DNA of 64,000 nucleotides from Chrysemys picta bellii. Taxonomy: Eukaryota > Chordata > Testudines > Emydidae. The DNA is taken from NCBI RefSeq assembly GCF_011386835.1, contig NC_088800.1, forward strand, positions 60,665,439 to 60,729,438, in the 5' to 3' direction. A program made the translations under genes and the position numbers. Positions 1-10,896 of the stretch are shown here, in pieces; position 1 is the first letter of the stretch; each line of letters starts with the position of its first letter. The notes beneath the pieces were generated by a model that saw nothing but the letters and a program-made list of their open reading frames with translations, was not told where the DNA came from and did no database searches.

Positions 1-1609
1 AGGAGATTATGTGAGAATCTCCACTTTTAAGGGGGGGGAGGTTGTGTTTGTTTTTGTTTTAATGTAAGTTTCTAGCCTCATGATTGTGGAGGAAAACCTT
101 GAAATTGAGGACAGAGTGTACCTTAAGGCACAAACACCAGAAGGCAAAGAAAAGGCACACTCATGGGTTTTAAGCCAATCTCATGATGTTTTGGTGCCTG
201 ACATGATTTTTGAATGCTTGTATTTGGCAATGCTGAAGTTTTTTGTTGGAGCCATTTAATTAGCAGCATATCACTGAGCTGCAGCAGTGGCTATGGAGTA
301 GCCTTGGGAGAAGGATTCTTTTTTCCTTGGTTCCTATGGAAAACCCCAGGACACATCTCAAGTGATCGGGCTGTGTGCTGATTTCCATGATTGGGCCCTT
401 AGTTAACTAGAAAGGTATATGTATTGCATTATCTGCTGTTCTGTTCATGGAAGGTGCAATGGTGAAAAAACATATAAATGTGGTTTTGAGCACTTGTTCA
501 TTCCTGATGATGATAATGATTTTGTTTTACACCATTTTGCTCAGTATGTGCAGCTGTTTTAACCAATTTTTCCCCTCAAACTAATCAGAAGGAAAAATAA
601 ATTCTGCAGTGGCTCATGTTAGTTTAATTGGTTTAGGGCAGCTATGATTGAAATGCAGATTAGTGCTGTATAGAAGTCTGGTGCACCTTTCTGTATGAAT
701 TTAATAGATGATTCTGAATGCCTTTTTCAGGAATGGATAAGAGTGAGAATGTTTTGTTGCATTTATTTTCCTTTGCTGATTTGTAGTAGTTTGTGCTACT
801 TTGAGATACAAAATAAATAAATAAATAAAGAATCAATTCCTCGTTAATATACAAACATTCTAATCAATAGTAGCTCATCATTTGGAAGTAAGCTTATCAG
901 TGTGCTTGACTAACATCTGTACACTACTAGCTGGATTCTACTACTTTCCATTCACTGTGCATAAACTAATCTGTGATTGAGCTTGGACTACTCTAGACCT
1001 CATTCTTGTGAACTCTAGCTGTGATTGCCAGACTGGTCTGAAGCAGTCCAAACTCTATTGCAGTGTACTGCACACACAAATTAATGGAAGAAAAACTGCG
1101 GAAGCCATAGCAACCCCTAGAGTTTCCGTAAATGAGGGAAGAGAAGTCTACAGTGTAATTCACAAAAACCTGTAATACCTGTAGTAATATTACAGATACA
1201 GTTATTGGGGCCCTTCTATTTCAGCATTAGTTTCAGATTTGTATCCAAAACATTGAGTTAACTGTCTAAAAAAGAGAGAATACAGTGATACTGAGTTTTA
1301 TGATGTGCCATTAAAATATCTTGCAGCACACAGAAGTTACAATAATAGTAATATTACCATGCAGTAAGAAGAGGTGAGAGAACTATAGTGCAAGATAGTA
1401 GATAAGGAGAGGTGTGAAGAGTGAGGCTCCAGTTTGTGGAACTGGTTCATCTCTATTGTAAGCAGCACAATGGAGGTGGATTTGATCTGCATTTTGAAGT
1501 GGGAGGGGGACCTCAATGAGGAAGATTGGATGTCTGGTCTAGGTAGCCATTGCAGCAGGAGCGAAGGGTCACCCTCCAACAAGAGGCTGTTACTATAATA
1601 TATGGAGAT
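1..1609. other. Gene-free stretch
   Basis: No exon-like frame, tRNA or recognisable full-length repeat is visible. It is AT-rich, with a short (AAAT)n run at 811-829. The short open frames here lack codon structure or family motifs and look like chance. Confidence 0.6.
811..829. repeat. (AAAT)n microsatellite
   Basis: Four to five tandem AAAT units are directly visible. Confidence 0.9.
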
Positions 1610-1790
1610 ATACCTATCTCATAGAACTGGAAGGAACCCTGAAAGGTCATCGAGTCCAACCTCCTGCCTTCACTAGCAGGACCAAGTACTGATTTTTGTC
1701 CCAGATCCCTAAGTGGCCCCCTCAAGGATTGAACTCACAGTCCTGGGTGTAGCAGGCCGATGCTCAAACCTCTGAGTTAACCCTCCCCAT
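1610..1790 (-). repeat. tRNA-derived SINE, antisense
   Basis: Read on the minus strand, this is the same family as 40288-40470 and 46602-46778. It has a tRNA-like head with A-box and B-box remnants and a body. Its tail resembles the 3' end of CR1 (tagaactggaaggaaccct on the plus strand). A CR1-like tail suggests mobilisation by CR1; this is inference from family knowledge. Target duplications were not resolved. Confidence 0.8.
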
Positions 1791-2822
1791 GTATGTATCA
1801 TACTCTGTGTATGATTTCTGTATACACTAAGTCTTGCAGATCATAACTTCCAAACAAAAGAGAAATCATTGTGAATCTTCTATGTAAATCTGAAAACATT
1901 ATAATAAAAATATTAAAATAGGTTCCCTGAACATGTCTTAGCTTTAGGGATACATCATTGATTATTCCCTTCTAGAATAAACGTTGGACTTCAGCCTTGT
2001 TACATTGTATTATGTACCCCCAGCCTCCACCACTGGAACTAATCTTTGGTGTCTGTGACCCATATTTAATGAACCATCTTGTTCTGTTCAGATTATTTTC
2101 CCGCCCATTCCAGGAGAGGCATTTAAATCTAAGGAGTTGTTGGTAACATAAGTAAAGAAATGTGTTATCAAACTAACCTACATTTTATATAAATGGTGTT
2201 TAAATGGGGTTAAATGTATATACGTTAGGGGGTTGTACTGTAACTAAGTTAATTTAAATCTGTTTAGTTACACAGGTGTGACATTTCTACTACAGTGCAG
2301 CCCTGAAATTAAGGTAATGGGTAGGGTATGTCTTAACGGGGGAAACCGGGCATTTTTCAGTTGTTAGCTCAGTTGAGTAAACTTAATGGGATTGCATTTT
2401 AGCAAGATTTTTCAATTAGAGAAATATGTGAAGCCGTGTTAGCTTGCTTCACTTTAGCCTAAGTTCTCCCCTGAACTAAAATACCTGCTAGCGAGCACAG
2501 CTTCACCCATGTAGCATGCATCTCAACAGACTCTTTCTATCACATTAAACTGACTGTTTAGCTAGCAATTGAAAAACACCCTTTTCTCCACCAAGACAAG
2601 GCCACAGAGTGATTATCTAGTACACTATTTACTCTGTTTGTTATTGCTATTTATTGAGTTGCTTAAGTGGGTATTGAAAGGTTCATTAAAAGTAGTAGTA
2701 AGACAAAGGGAAGGAGAGAGGGAGGGAGACAGAAAGAGGGTAGAAAAGAGGAAAGGGAATGAACAAAGTGATGTAGAGAGGTACTGTAGCTAGCTAGGTT
2801 GATATTTACAGTCTGTTGTATC
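1791..2822. other. Gene-free stretch with purine-rich tract
   Basis: No gene or classified repeat is seen. A purine-rich tract (A/G with few pyrimidines) lies at about 2698-2765. Confidence 0.55.
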
Positions 2823-2830
2823 TCTTAGAA

Positions 2831-3033
2831 CAGCGGTTTTCAATTTTTTTTATTTGCATACTCCTAAAAATTTTTAAATGGAGGTGTAGACCCCTTTGCA
2901 AATCTTATATAGTGGGGTCCGCAGACCACAGGTTGAAAACCACTGTTCTATGGTAATTACAACCTTTAGCGGACCTTTTAGACATAGTCTATGAACCCAC
3001 AGGAATCTGTGGACCACAGGTTGAAAACCTTTC
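2831..3033. mobile_element. Non-autonomous hAT element, 203 bp
   Basis: The element starts CAGCGGTTTTCAA and carries the complementary motif GGTTGAAAACC near its right end. It is flanked by the same 8 bp, TCTTAGAA, at 2823-2830 and 3034-3041, the target-duplication length of hAT transposons. The right terminus is degraded. A better match to the expected end (GGTTGAAAACCACTG) sits internally at about 2932-2946, so the right end appears to be partly duplicated. Confidence 0.8.
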
Positions 3034-3055
3034 TCTTAGAAGTCCTATTATGGAA

Positions 3056-5050
3056 AATCCTGTTGTTCTTTGAGTACTGTTCCTGTGGGTGCTCCACTCA
3101 GGTGCGCTTGTGCCGCCATGCCTTTGGTTGGAGATTTCTCATAGTAGAGCTCATTTGACCCACTCATGCATGCATGCTAGTCAGCCCCGTGCTGTTGTTA
3201 TATAGCACTGTGTGGGCAAGCTACCCTCAGTTCTTTCTTAACCGTCTCAGCCTGAGACGGAGCTCTGGCAGTTTTCCCCCTTGAGATTACCTCACCTGCG
3301 TCCCAGTCTTTATTCTAGTAGTAAGCTTATAGTAATTCTTAGTATTAGTGTAATGAGTTAGTTAGTAGTAGTAGCAGCTTTAGTTTAAAAAAAACTTTAC
3401 AAAATTATTTTTAAAAAGTTATATATATTGATAGTTCTTGTTCACTGGGACGTTATGACTAGTTCTCCCAATTTCAAACAAAGTCTGTCATGACAGGAGG
3501 CAATGCCAGTAATTGATGGGCGCATCTGTTGCCCCAGGGAATTGTACATTGCCCAGAAGGAATTTGTGTCTGGTGTTGATATCTAGAGACAGAAAAAACA
3601 GGGAGAGCAAACTTTGTTTCCTCACGATGATGGAGAGCTCGATGCACCTGGCTTCTGACTCAAACCAAGGGATTCCCTGTACACGGTCTCTGAGCAAGTC
3701 TGCTGCCTCCCCTGTCTCTGAGCCATGCTCCTCGAGGGCATCTAATAGGAAGACCCAAGACTTCTCTCATGAGTCTTCCAAAGATAGTGCTCCAATTTCT
3801 CCAGGTAGGGATTCTACCTCAAAAAACCTGAGGTTGTCAGTGTCTTCAGCTACTTAAACACCATGTGCTCTCCATTCTGGTGCCCATGAGGGTGCTGGTT
3901 CCTCAGGTACTGAGGGCACTGCTAGATCAAAAGATGTCAAAGTCTCTGGCCCAGAGAGATCGTTGGTACTGTTAGCGGACTGAGGTGGCAAGAAGAGCTC
4001 TTCCTCTGCTTCTTCGGTACCAAAGAAGCCCGCTTGAGCTCCGACCTATGTCCCTTGGAGCGGCTGAGACTCTCAGAGCTATCAGCTCCCTTGGCTGCTC
4101 TTACTTCGATTCAGACCATGGACTCAATACTGGCACTATGCTTGGTACTGCAGAAATTGCATTTTCCCTGCGACCTGACTGTTTCTGAGACACCCGATTC
4201 TCTGCTGCTAAGCTCCGACGTATTTTTGGTACCGAGGGCATCGAGATTGCTGGAAATTTGCCTGGTACCAATGGTTTCACCTCAAATTTCTCTGTGAGCT
4301 TCACCATTCCATAGAGAAATTGAGGAAGAAGATTCTGATAAAGACCTTGCCTCAGCCTCTCAAATATGGTCCAGGGCTCTCGTCCTCACTCCTATAGAGG
4401 ACCTTTTCCAGAAGTCTCTGATGAGCCTATGACCATTCATGGCATAAGGTCTCAGCCACCATCTGCCTTATACACCACTTCCTTGGCCATACTGGGACCC
4501 TTGGGCAGCCTATCATCTAGACCTGTGTTTCTCAACCTGGGGGTTGTAGCCCCCAGGGGGGCCACGGGACAAGTTTAAGGGGATTGCAGGGGCAGGGCTG
4601 GCATTATTGGTGGCAAGCAGGGTACTTGCCCTGGGCCCTATGCCAGGAGGGGCCCTACAACAGTAAGTTACATGCTTCAGCCCCACCGTCTGGGGCTTGG
4701 GCTTCAGACAAGGCTCACAAGTAAAAAACGAGCACAAGTATCACACTGAAATATAAGTACAATATTTATATTCCAATCAATTTATTTTATAATTATATGG
4801 TAAAAATGAGAAGGTAAGCAATTTTTCAGTAATAGTGTCCTATGACACTTTTGTATTTTTATGTCTGATTTGGTAAGCAAGTACTTTTTAAGTGAGGTGT
4901 AACTTGGGGTATCGAAGACAAATCAGACTCCTGAAAGGGATACAGTAGTCTGGAAAGGTTGAAAGCCACTGTCTTAGACCTTTCAGCCTCTGAGAGAACC
5001 TTTGAGAAAGCTTGTGGCTGATGTGGCTGAATTCTATCTCACCTCTGCCC
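3056..5050 (+). mobile_element. Decayed retroelement (LTR or DIRS-like)
   Basis: The stretch opens with a leader-like block (3056-3440) and then a broken protein-like region with repeated GGTACC/GGTACT motifs (about 3960-4280). Several overlapping frames of 60-115 codons run through it with no single intact frame, consistent with a frame-shifted gag-like or ORF1 region. The style resembles 5' portions of turtle DIRS or LTR elements, but no reverse transcriptase or recombinase motif is visible. A hAT element interrupts it at 4523-4971. The class assignment is weak. Confidence 0.4.
4523..4971. mobile_element. Non-autonomous hAT element, 449 bp
   Basis: The left end reads CTGTGTTTCTCAACCTGG and the right end GGTTGAAAGCCACTG, imperfectly inverted in the manner of Charlie-type hAT termini. 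The flanks ATCTAGAC (4515-4522) and TCTTAGAC (4972-4979) are diverged 8-bp duplications. No coding capacity is seen. Confidence 0.7.
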
Positions 5051-6099
5051 AGAAAGCTTTTCAAATAACGGTGGAAAATCTTTTAAAATGTAAATCCCCA
5101 GCCATAATATTGTTCCACTTACAGTATTTACTTGGAAAGGCTTCGCTTTTCATAAATGAATAAAGAGCATGTCCCGAGTTTTGTAGAAGTTTAAATCTCC
5201 GTTTTGAGTTTAATTAGTCCATTACTGATTGAAAATGACCCCTTTGGAAAAGAGGGTGCATTGAAACCACGTGCTGCAGGCGCTGAAAAATGTGATGTAT
5301 GCTGTTTGGAGACATGCCAGGATACTTGCAATTAAATGATTCATTAAGCATCTCTCCACTGCTAACTTTTAAGGTGGATTAAGGAGGCAGACATTAAAGA
5401 TGTCTAACTAAGGATCATTAAAACAAAGAATTCCTGGGTATGAAATGCACTCTGTATCAGCGTTCTGGCATCATGTGGATTCTGCACATTCTCTCTGCCC
5501 ATTATTGCTTTGTAATGGAGTATTTTGCAAACAGACTGCTGCATGAGCCTAACCCAGCAAACAATTCACATTTCAAATTCATTTTACTTTAGGTCTCAAA
5601 AAACAATTTTAGCCGTTCTTTGAAATGTTTGCTGTAATTTTGGGGAAACGTTATCTTGGTGTATGTGGGGGGTTGCACCGGACTAGACTGGAAGTGAATA
5701 GGGCAAAATTATATGATTATCAGGAGGTGGCTTTACAGAGGCAAAAAGCAGAATTGGTTTCTTTCTCAGGTTGAAGTTGACAACTTAATACATATACAGG
5801 GGAAATCGCTCCTTAAAGCCCTGATTCAGCAAAGCACCTAAGCACATGCTTAACTTCAAGCAAATGCTTAAGACCCATTGAAGTCAAAGTTAGATATGTG
5901 CTTAAGTGCGTTTGCTTAATGGGAATGAATTTAAGCACGTGGCGCCTCTAAAGTCTTCAGTTTAGACATTTCTCCCTTTGTCTAGGTATATTTCACTGCT
6001 TCATAGTGCAGGAAAGAGGTTGTCAAGCTGAACCTCCTGAAGCTAAAGCAAATATTGTTACTATCCCTTCATATACTGGGGATAATAGAAGGACACAAC
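5051..6099. other. Gene-free stretch with a palindromic repeat
   Basis: No gene is seen. 5090-5700 is free of repeats I recognise. 5818-5945 is an old palindromic repeat built on motifs such as CAGCAAAGCACCTAAGCACA and its inverse; the same family occurs at 27105-27510. Confidence 0.5.
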
Positions 6100-6965
6100 T
6101 CAGGGGTTGTATCGTATGACTGGAGAATTGCTAACATAGTTCTATCTTTACGAAAGGGGAAAAAAAGTGATCCAGGCAACTACAGTCCTGTTAGTTTGAC
6201 ATCTGTAGTATGCAAGGTCTTTGAAAAAATTTTGAAGGAAAAAGTAGTCAAGGACATTGAGGTCAATGGTAATTGGGACAAAATACAACATGGTTTTACA
6301 AAAGGTAGATCATGCCAAACCAACCCGATCTCCTTCTTTCAGAAGGTAACAGATTTTTTAGACAAACACAAATGCAGTGGATCTAATTTACCTCGATTTC
6401 AGTAAGGCATTTGATACGTTTCCACATGGGGAATTATTAGCTTAACTGGAAAAGATGGAGATCAATATGAAAATTGAAAGGTGGATAAGGAACTGATTAA
6501 AGAGGAGACTACAATGGGTCGTACTGAAAGGTGAATTGTCAGGCTGGAGGGAGGTTACTAGTGGAGTTCCTCAGGGATCAGTTTTGGGACTAATCTTATT
6601 TAATCTTTTTATTACTGACCTTGGCACAAAAAATAGGAGTGTGCTAATAAAGTTTGTGGATGACACAAAGCTGGGAGGTATTGCCAATACAGAGAAGGAC
6701 TGGGATATCATACAGGAAGATCTGGATGACCTTGTAAACACGAGTAATAGGAATAGGATGAAATTTAATAGTGAAAAGTGCAAGGTCATGCATGTAGGGA
6801 TTAATAACAAGAAAGTTTGTTATAAGCTGGGGAGGCATCAGTTGGAAGTAAGAGCGGAGGAGAAGGTCCTCGGAGTATTGGTTGATCACAGGATGACTAT
6901 GAGCCGCCAATGTGATATGGCAGTGAAAAAAGCTAATGTGGTCTTTGGATGCATCAGACAAGGTA
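6100..6965 (+). pseudogene. LINE reverse transcriptase relic (CR1/L2 group)
   Basis: This is a fragment of the ORF2 reverse transcriptase of a Jockey-superfamily non-LTR retrotransposon. Visible motifs in order are DWRIANIV, DPGNYSPVSLTSV, QHGFTKGRSC, YLDFSKAFDT (after a frame change near 6403), TSGVPQGSVLG, and the catalytic box as KFVDDTKLGG at about 6650, followed by MKFNSEKCKVMHVG and a thumb-like region ending near GCIRQG. The order and spacing match the family. Stops near 6440 and 6500, the frame change and missing ends show it is dead. The endonuclease and 3' end are absent; the right edge abuts a DNA-transposon remnant. Confidence 0.9.
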
Positions 6966-6967
6966 CT

Positions 6968-7036
6968 GCTTTACCATGTTATATTCGAATTTGTGTTATA
7001 TCAGATTGCGTTATATCAGGGTAGAGGTGTAGTTCC
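6968..7036. mobile_element. DNA transposon terminal remnant
   Basis: A short block with TTATAT-based motifs repeated three times (gttatattcg, gttatatcag, gttatatcag) ends in GGGTAGAGGTGTA. It resembles the terminus of a TA-targeting DNA transposon. Only one end is present. The Harbinger inserted immediately to its right. Confidence 0.4.
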
Positions 7037-7039
7037 TAA

Positions 7040-7163
7040 GGCCTTGTCTACACTACGAGAGTAGTTCGATTTTACTTGCATCGAATTTTTGGAATCGATA
7101 TTGCAAAGTCGAACGTGTGTGTCCACACTAAGGACAGTAATTCGACTTTGTGCGTCCACACTA
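7040..7163. promoter_or_regulatory. Harbinger left terminus with subterminal motifs
   Basis: The motif GTCTACACTA in the terminal repeat (7046-7055) recurs as GTCCACACTA at 7121-7130 and 7154-7163. TCGAA/TTCGA motifs are scattered between. Inverted counterparts occur at the right end. These are candidate binding sites for the transposase or Myb-like protein; binding is inferred. Confidence 0.6.
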
Positions 7164-7417
7164 ACGGTGAAAGCGTCGACATTCGAAGCGGTGCACTGTG
7201 GTCAGCTATCCCACAGTTCCTGCAGTCCCCTCTGCCCATTGGAATTCTGGGTGTAGCCGGCAATGCCTTCTGGGTAACAAAATGTGTCGAGGGTGCTTTT
7301 GGGTAACTGTCGTCATCCGTCCATCACTCCCGCCCTCCCTCCCTGAAAGCGCCGGTGGGAAATCAGTTCGCGCACTTTTCCAGTCATTGACAGCGCGGAC
7401 GCCACAGCACTGCAAGC

Positions 7418-8701
7418 ATGGAGCACGCTGCGACCATCGCTGCAGTTGTGGCCGCTCTCAACGCCTCGCAGCTTATCATACAGGTTTCCCTGAGGCAGAT
7501 GCAGAAAAGTCAGGCGAGGAGGCTACGGCACCGCGGTGATGTCCTGAAGTCTGAGAGTAGCACAGACCTCTCAGAAAGCAGGGGACCCAGCGCCGAGGAC
7601 ATCACGGTGGCAATGGGTCATGTTGATGCCGTGGAACGGCGATTCTGGGCACGGGAAACAAGCACTGAGTGGTGGGACAGCATAGTGCTGCAGGTCTGGG
7701 ATGAATCCCAGTGGCTGCGAAACTTTCGCATGCGGAAGGGAACTTTCCTGGAACTTTGTGAGTTGCTGTCCCCTGCCCTGAAGCGCAGTGACACCCGGTT
7801 GCGAGCTGCACTGAGTGTACAGAAGCGAGTGGCCATAGCCCTCTGGAAGCTTGCAACGCCAGACGGCTACCGGTCAGTCGCGAACCGCTTTGGCGTGGGC
7901 AAATCTACCGTGGGGGTTGTTGTGATGCAAGTAGCGAAGGCAATCGTTGATGTACTGCTGCCAAAGGTAGTGACCCTGGGAAACGTGGAGGCGATCATAG
8001 ATGGCTTCGCAGCGATGGGATTCCCAAACTGCGGTGGGGCCATAGATGGAACTCACATCCCTATCCTGGCACCGGACCACCAGGCCACCCAGTACATTAA
8101 CCGAAAGGGCTACTTTTCCATGGTGCTGCAAGCACTGGTGGACCACAGGGGACATTTTACCAACATCTATGTCGGATGGCCGGGCAAGGTTCATGACGCT
8201 CGTGTTTTCAGGAACTCTGGTCTGTTTAGACGGCTGCAACAAGGTATTTACTTCCCGGACCACAAAATAACTGTTGGGGATGTGGAGATGCCTATAGTCA
8301 TCCTCGGGGACCCAGCCTACCCGCTAATGCCCTGGCTCATGAAGTCCTATACTGGCGCCCTGGACACTGAAAAAGAACTCTTCAAATACCGGCTGAGCAA
8401 GTGCAGAATGGTGGTGGAGTGTGCTTTTGGCCGTCTCAGGGGGAGATGGAGAAGCTTACTGACTCGCTGTGATCTCAGCGAAACCAATATCCCCATTGTT
8501 ATAGCAGCTTGCTGTGTGCTCCACAATCTCTGTGAGAGCAAGGGGGAGACCTTTATGGCGGGGTGGGAGGTTGAGGAAAATAGCCTGGCTGCTGATTACG
8601 CACAGCCAGACAGCCGGGCGATTAGAAGAGACCAGCGGGAAGCGCTGTGCATCCGGGAGGCTTTGAAAGCAAAGTTCCTGAGTGAGCAGGGTAACCTGTG
8701 A
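7418..8701 (+). CDS. PIF/Harbinger DDE transposase, HARBI1-like, 427 aa
   Basis: This intact frame encodes the transposase that cuts and joins the element's ends. The DDE catalytic triad is visible: D210 in GGAIDGTHIPI, D260 in GWPGKVHDARVF, and E334 in MVVECAFGRLRGRW. The motif GDPAYPLMPWL lies between the last two. A helix-turn-helix-like region (about residues 130-170, including ALWKLATPDGYRSVANRFGV) precedes the catalytic core. The N-terminal 60 residues are low in motifs. The start at 7418 has a favourable context (A at -3, G at +4), and a later Met such as M28 is possible. Length and motif order match HARBI1-type nucleases. No AATAAA was found shortly downstream. It lies in the same element as the convergent Myb-like gene, its expected partner. 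No disabling change is seen. Confidence 0.95.
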   Translation: MEHAATIAAVVAALNASQLIIQVSLRQMQKSQARRLRHRGDVLKSESSTDLSESRGPSAEDITVAMGHVDAVERRFWARETSTEWWDSIVLQVWDESQWLRNFRMRKGTFLELCELLSPALKRSDTRLRAALSVQKRVAIALWKLATPDGYRSVANRFGVGKSTVGVVVMQVAKAIVDVLLPKVVTLGNVEAIIDGFAAMGFPNCGGAIDGTHIPILAPDHQATQYINRKGYFSMVLQALVDHRGHFTNIYVGWPGKVHDARVFRNSGLFRRLQQGIYFPDHKITVGDVEMPIVILGDPAYPLMPWLMKSYTGALDTEKELFKYRLSKCRMVVECAFGRLRGRWRSLLTRCDLSETNIPIVIAACCVLHNLCESKGETFMAGWEVEENSLAADYAQPDSRAIRRDQREALCIREALKAKFLSEQGNL

Positions 8702-9451
8702 CTTTAAAGTTTGTGTACAGAGAAGCTAAACCTGCCCCCGTGTCTTTACCCAGTTAATGTTGACTATCCTATCCAGTTACATACCCCCTTTAACCCCCTT
8801 CCAACACACGTTTCGAACTAAAAATAGTTCTACTTTGTTAATGCACACCGTTTTCTTTAATACTGTTTTCGCGGGAATTTTTTAAAACTGGGACGCAGAC
8901 TGTGGTGCGGAGCGGGTGTAGTGTAGTGACGCGAATGCAGCTTCTAAACTCAAGGATTGACAGGCTCCGCTGCGGTGGGATGGTTGTTTCAACGGAGCCT
9001 GTCACCCCTCCTGATCGGGACTGTGTGTATGGGGGGGTCTATGTGACTTTGTGGCAGGGGGAGGACGGTTACAGATCCCCTGCTGTGTGGCTCTGTGATC
9101 CTGCATAAGGACCGCCGCTTAAGATCTGTAACTGCCCTCCCCCGCCACAAAGTCACAGAGCAACCCACCCCCCACCACATAACATGAAAACAACCTCCCA
9201 AACTAACCAGGGTAACTAGTCACTGCATCACTGCACTGTGTATGTGCCCTGCTGCTGTGCCTGCCCCCGCTTATGTACCCTGCCAAAGGTGACTGTCCTG
9301 TCCAATTACCAACCCCCTTTCCCCTCCTCCTCCAAAAGAACATGATTGAAACAGTAGTTAACAGAAACGTATTTTTTATTATTAACTACACATGGAACTG
9401 GGAGGTGAAACTTGGACGGGGGCTTGTGTCAGGCGGGAAGGAAAGAACTTT
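8702..9451. other. Convergent 3' region with internal duplication
   Basis: This segment lies between the transposase stop and the Myb-like stop and holds both 3' untranslated regions. 8750-9085 resembles 9278-9602 at matching offset: each starts with a block like gactRtcctRtccaRttac and ends with a block like ggggaggacggtta. The second block lies in the Myb-like coding exon. A further inverted copy of the end block sits at 9119-9157. The AATAAA serving the Myb-like gene is at 9380-9375 on the minus strand. Confidence 0.6.
9375..9380 (-). terminator. Poly(A) signal of the Myb-like gene
   Basis: AATAAA on the minus strand, about 72 bp beyond the stop codon of the Myb-like protein. Confidence 0.6.
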
Positions 9452-9927
9452 TCAAATTTTGGGGAATGAGAGCCTTCTGCTACTAGAGCTCTCTGCAAGG
9501 GTGGAGTGAGAGTTAGCAGGGACTCTGCCGCCTCTCCTTCTTTGCACTTTGGGTGAGGTGGGTATGGGACTTGGTGGCGGGGGAGGACGGTTAGAGATGG
9601 ACTGCAGCGGGGCTCTGTCCTCCTGCCTCCGTTCCTGCAGAACATCCACAAGGCGCCGGAGCGTGTCTGTTTGCTCCCTCAGTAGTCCAAGCAGCGTTTG
9701 AGTCGCCTGCTGGTCTTCCTGCCGCCACCTCTCCTCCCGATCCATGTTTGCTTGGTGCATTCGGGTCAAGTTCTCCCACCACTGGGTCTGCTGTGCTGCC
9801 TGGGCTTGGGAACAGGCCATAAGCTCAGAGAACATGTCCTCCCGTGTCCTCTTCTTCCTACGCCTAATCCGCGCTAGCCTCTGGGAGTGTGATGCCAGGC
9901 TAGGTTGTGAGACAGTCGCAGATGGGG
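9452..9927 (-). CDS. Myb/SANT-like protein, exon 2 (C-terminal)
   Basis: This is the second coding exon of the Harbinger's DNA-binding partner protein (residues 193-350). The acceptor is a pyrimidine-rich tract ending CACAG at 9928-9930, and translation continues in frame from exon 1. It begins TPSATVSQPSLASHSQ, followed by a very basic stretch RIRRRKKRTRE (about 212-222), likely a nuclear localisation signal. A glutamine/glutamate-rich, probably coiled-coil region follows (about 225-295, with TLLGLLREQTDTLRRLVDVL). A proline run (NRPPPPPSPIP) and a tail ending RRLSFPKI close the protein. Joining this exon to exon 1 gives exactly 351 codons including the stop. The junction is predicted, not observed. 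Confidence 0.85.
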
Positions 9928-10146
9928 CTGTGGAAATGGGAAAAAGGGAGTGAATTCCTCAGAAAGATAAATGTAGTTGTGAACAAAGAACATAGTCTTT
10001 CTCTGTGAACAAGACCATGCACAGCACCTATCACATGCGCACTCAGCACAAGGTCGAATTCTCGGCCTTCGCATTCAGTGCCTGGGGTCTTGCACAGCAC
10101 ATTTGAGAAGCGGGGCAGCACAACGGAATTTCTGTTGCAGGCAGAC

Positions 10147-10155
10147 ATGGTAAGC
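10147..10155 (+). promoter_or_regulatory. Candidate splice donor for the nested plus-strand gene
   Basis: The sequence GACATG|GTAAGC places an ATG directly before a good donor site. Joined to the acceptor at 10417, it reads ATG GTC ACC ATG GGC, in frame with the nested open frame. The junction is a prediction only. Confidence 0.3.
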
Positions 10156-10423
10156 CGTAGACTTGTGGCAGTTTAAAACTTTTATATTACCACTGGCCTC
10201 ATTTCACATTTAAAGCAATGTCAGTTCCTGCTGCCAGCAATCCGGCAAGCGGGAACTCTGCCCCTGTCCCACCCCCTCGCGGCTGTCCCCGGGAACGATC
10301 CCTTTCGGCTGCCCCTCTCCCGCCTCCACCGCATGGCTACAAACCAGCGGTTACAGTTCTGTAAAGGAACGGGCAAGCAGTCGCAACACTAACATTCCCC
10401 TACCTAATTCAAAGCAGGTCACC

Positions 10424-10714
10424 ATGGGCGACATCACCCTGATGAGGATCTCTGAGAGCGAGAGAGAGAGAATGCTCCGGGAAAGCCTCCAAAGACCAGG
10501 GCCGTATGCCGCCCTGCTGTGCAGAGCAATGATTCCCGAGTACTTGATAGTCTCGTGGCGCGGCAAGGTGTCGTACTTCGGAGGACCCAATAAGGCCGCT
10601 CTCCCCAGGAACCTCATGCAACGGCTTTCCAATTACCTCCAGGAGAGCTTCATCGAGATGTCCCAGGAGGATTACTGCTCTATCCCCGGACATATAGACC
10701 GCATTTTACTGTAG
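10424..10714 (+). CDS. Third Harbinger open frame, 96 aa, BEN-like?
   Basis: A small open frame of unproven function sits antisense inside the Myb-like intron. Support for it being real: the start context GTCACCATGG is near ideal, a possible 3' splice site (ttcaaagcag) lies just upstream, and AATAAA follows at 10891-10896. The composition also looks like a folded, soluble protein. The N-terminal helix is charged (SESERERMLRESL). Then come ALLCRAMIPEYLIVSW, a glycine turn (GKVSYFGGPNKAALP), LMQRLSNYLQESF and a last segment CSIPGHIDRILL. This order recalls the BEN DNA/protein-binding domain, but that is inference from pattern alone. The opposite-strand frame over the same bases is less protein-like. 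It may be an accessory factor, a captured gene or a chance frame. Confidence 0.5.
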   Translation: MGDITLMRISESERERMLRESLQRPGPYAALLCRAMIPEYLIVSWRGKVSYFGGPNKAALPRNLMQRLSNYLQESFIEMSQEDYCSIPGHIDRILL

Positions 10715-10890
10715 CTGCAGTAGCAGGGACTAAACAGTAGAGCGGCTTGTGCAGGACAATCACAGAAAACCGGACATTGCTAGATTTTTTTTCAAAACTT
10801 GCACTGCCCATGACTAAACCGTTAAGCGCCTAGGGCACAGTAATCATGAACAACCCATCTTTTAATTGTTAATATTCCTGTTCTGTTAAA

Positions 10891-10896
10891 AATAAA
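10891..10896 (+). terminator. Poly(A) signal of the nested open frame
   Basis: AATAAA on the plus strand, 177 bp past the stop at 10714 and just before the Myb-like exon 1 donor. It would end a plus-strand transcript inside the Myb intron. Confidence 0.45.

Noticed and set aside
3513..3857. 114-codon open frame
   Set aside because: It sits in a decayed retroelement, is serine-rich and unbroken by chance, with no recognisable domain.
9900..10148. 82-codon minus-strand frame in the Myb intron
   Set aside because: It crosses the predicted acceptor of exon 2 and lacks a known motif; exon 2 uses another frame.
10409..10693. Minus-strand frame opposite the nested gene
   Set aside because: Less protein-like composition, inside the predicted Myb intron, and no start or splice support.
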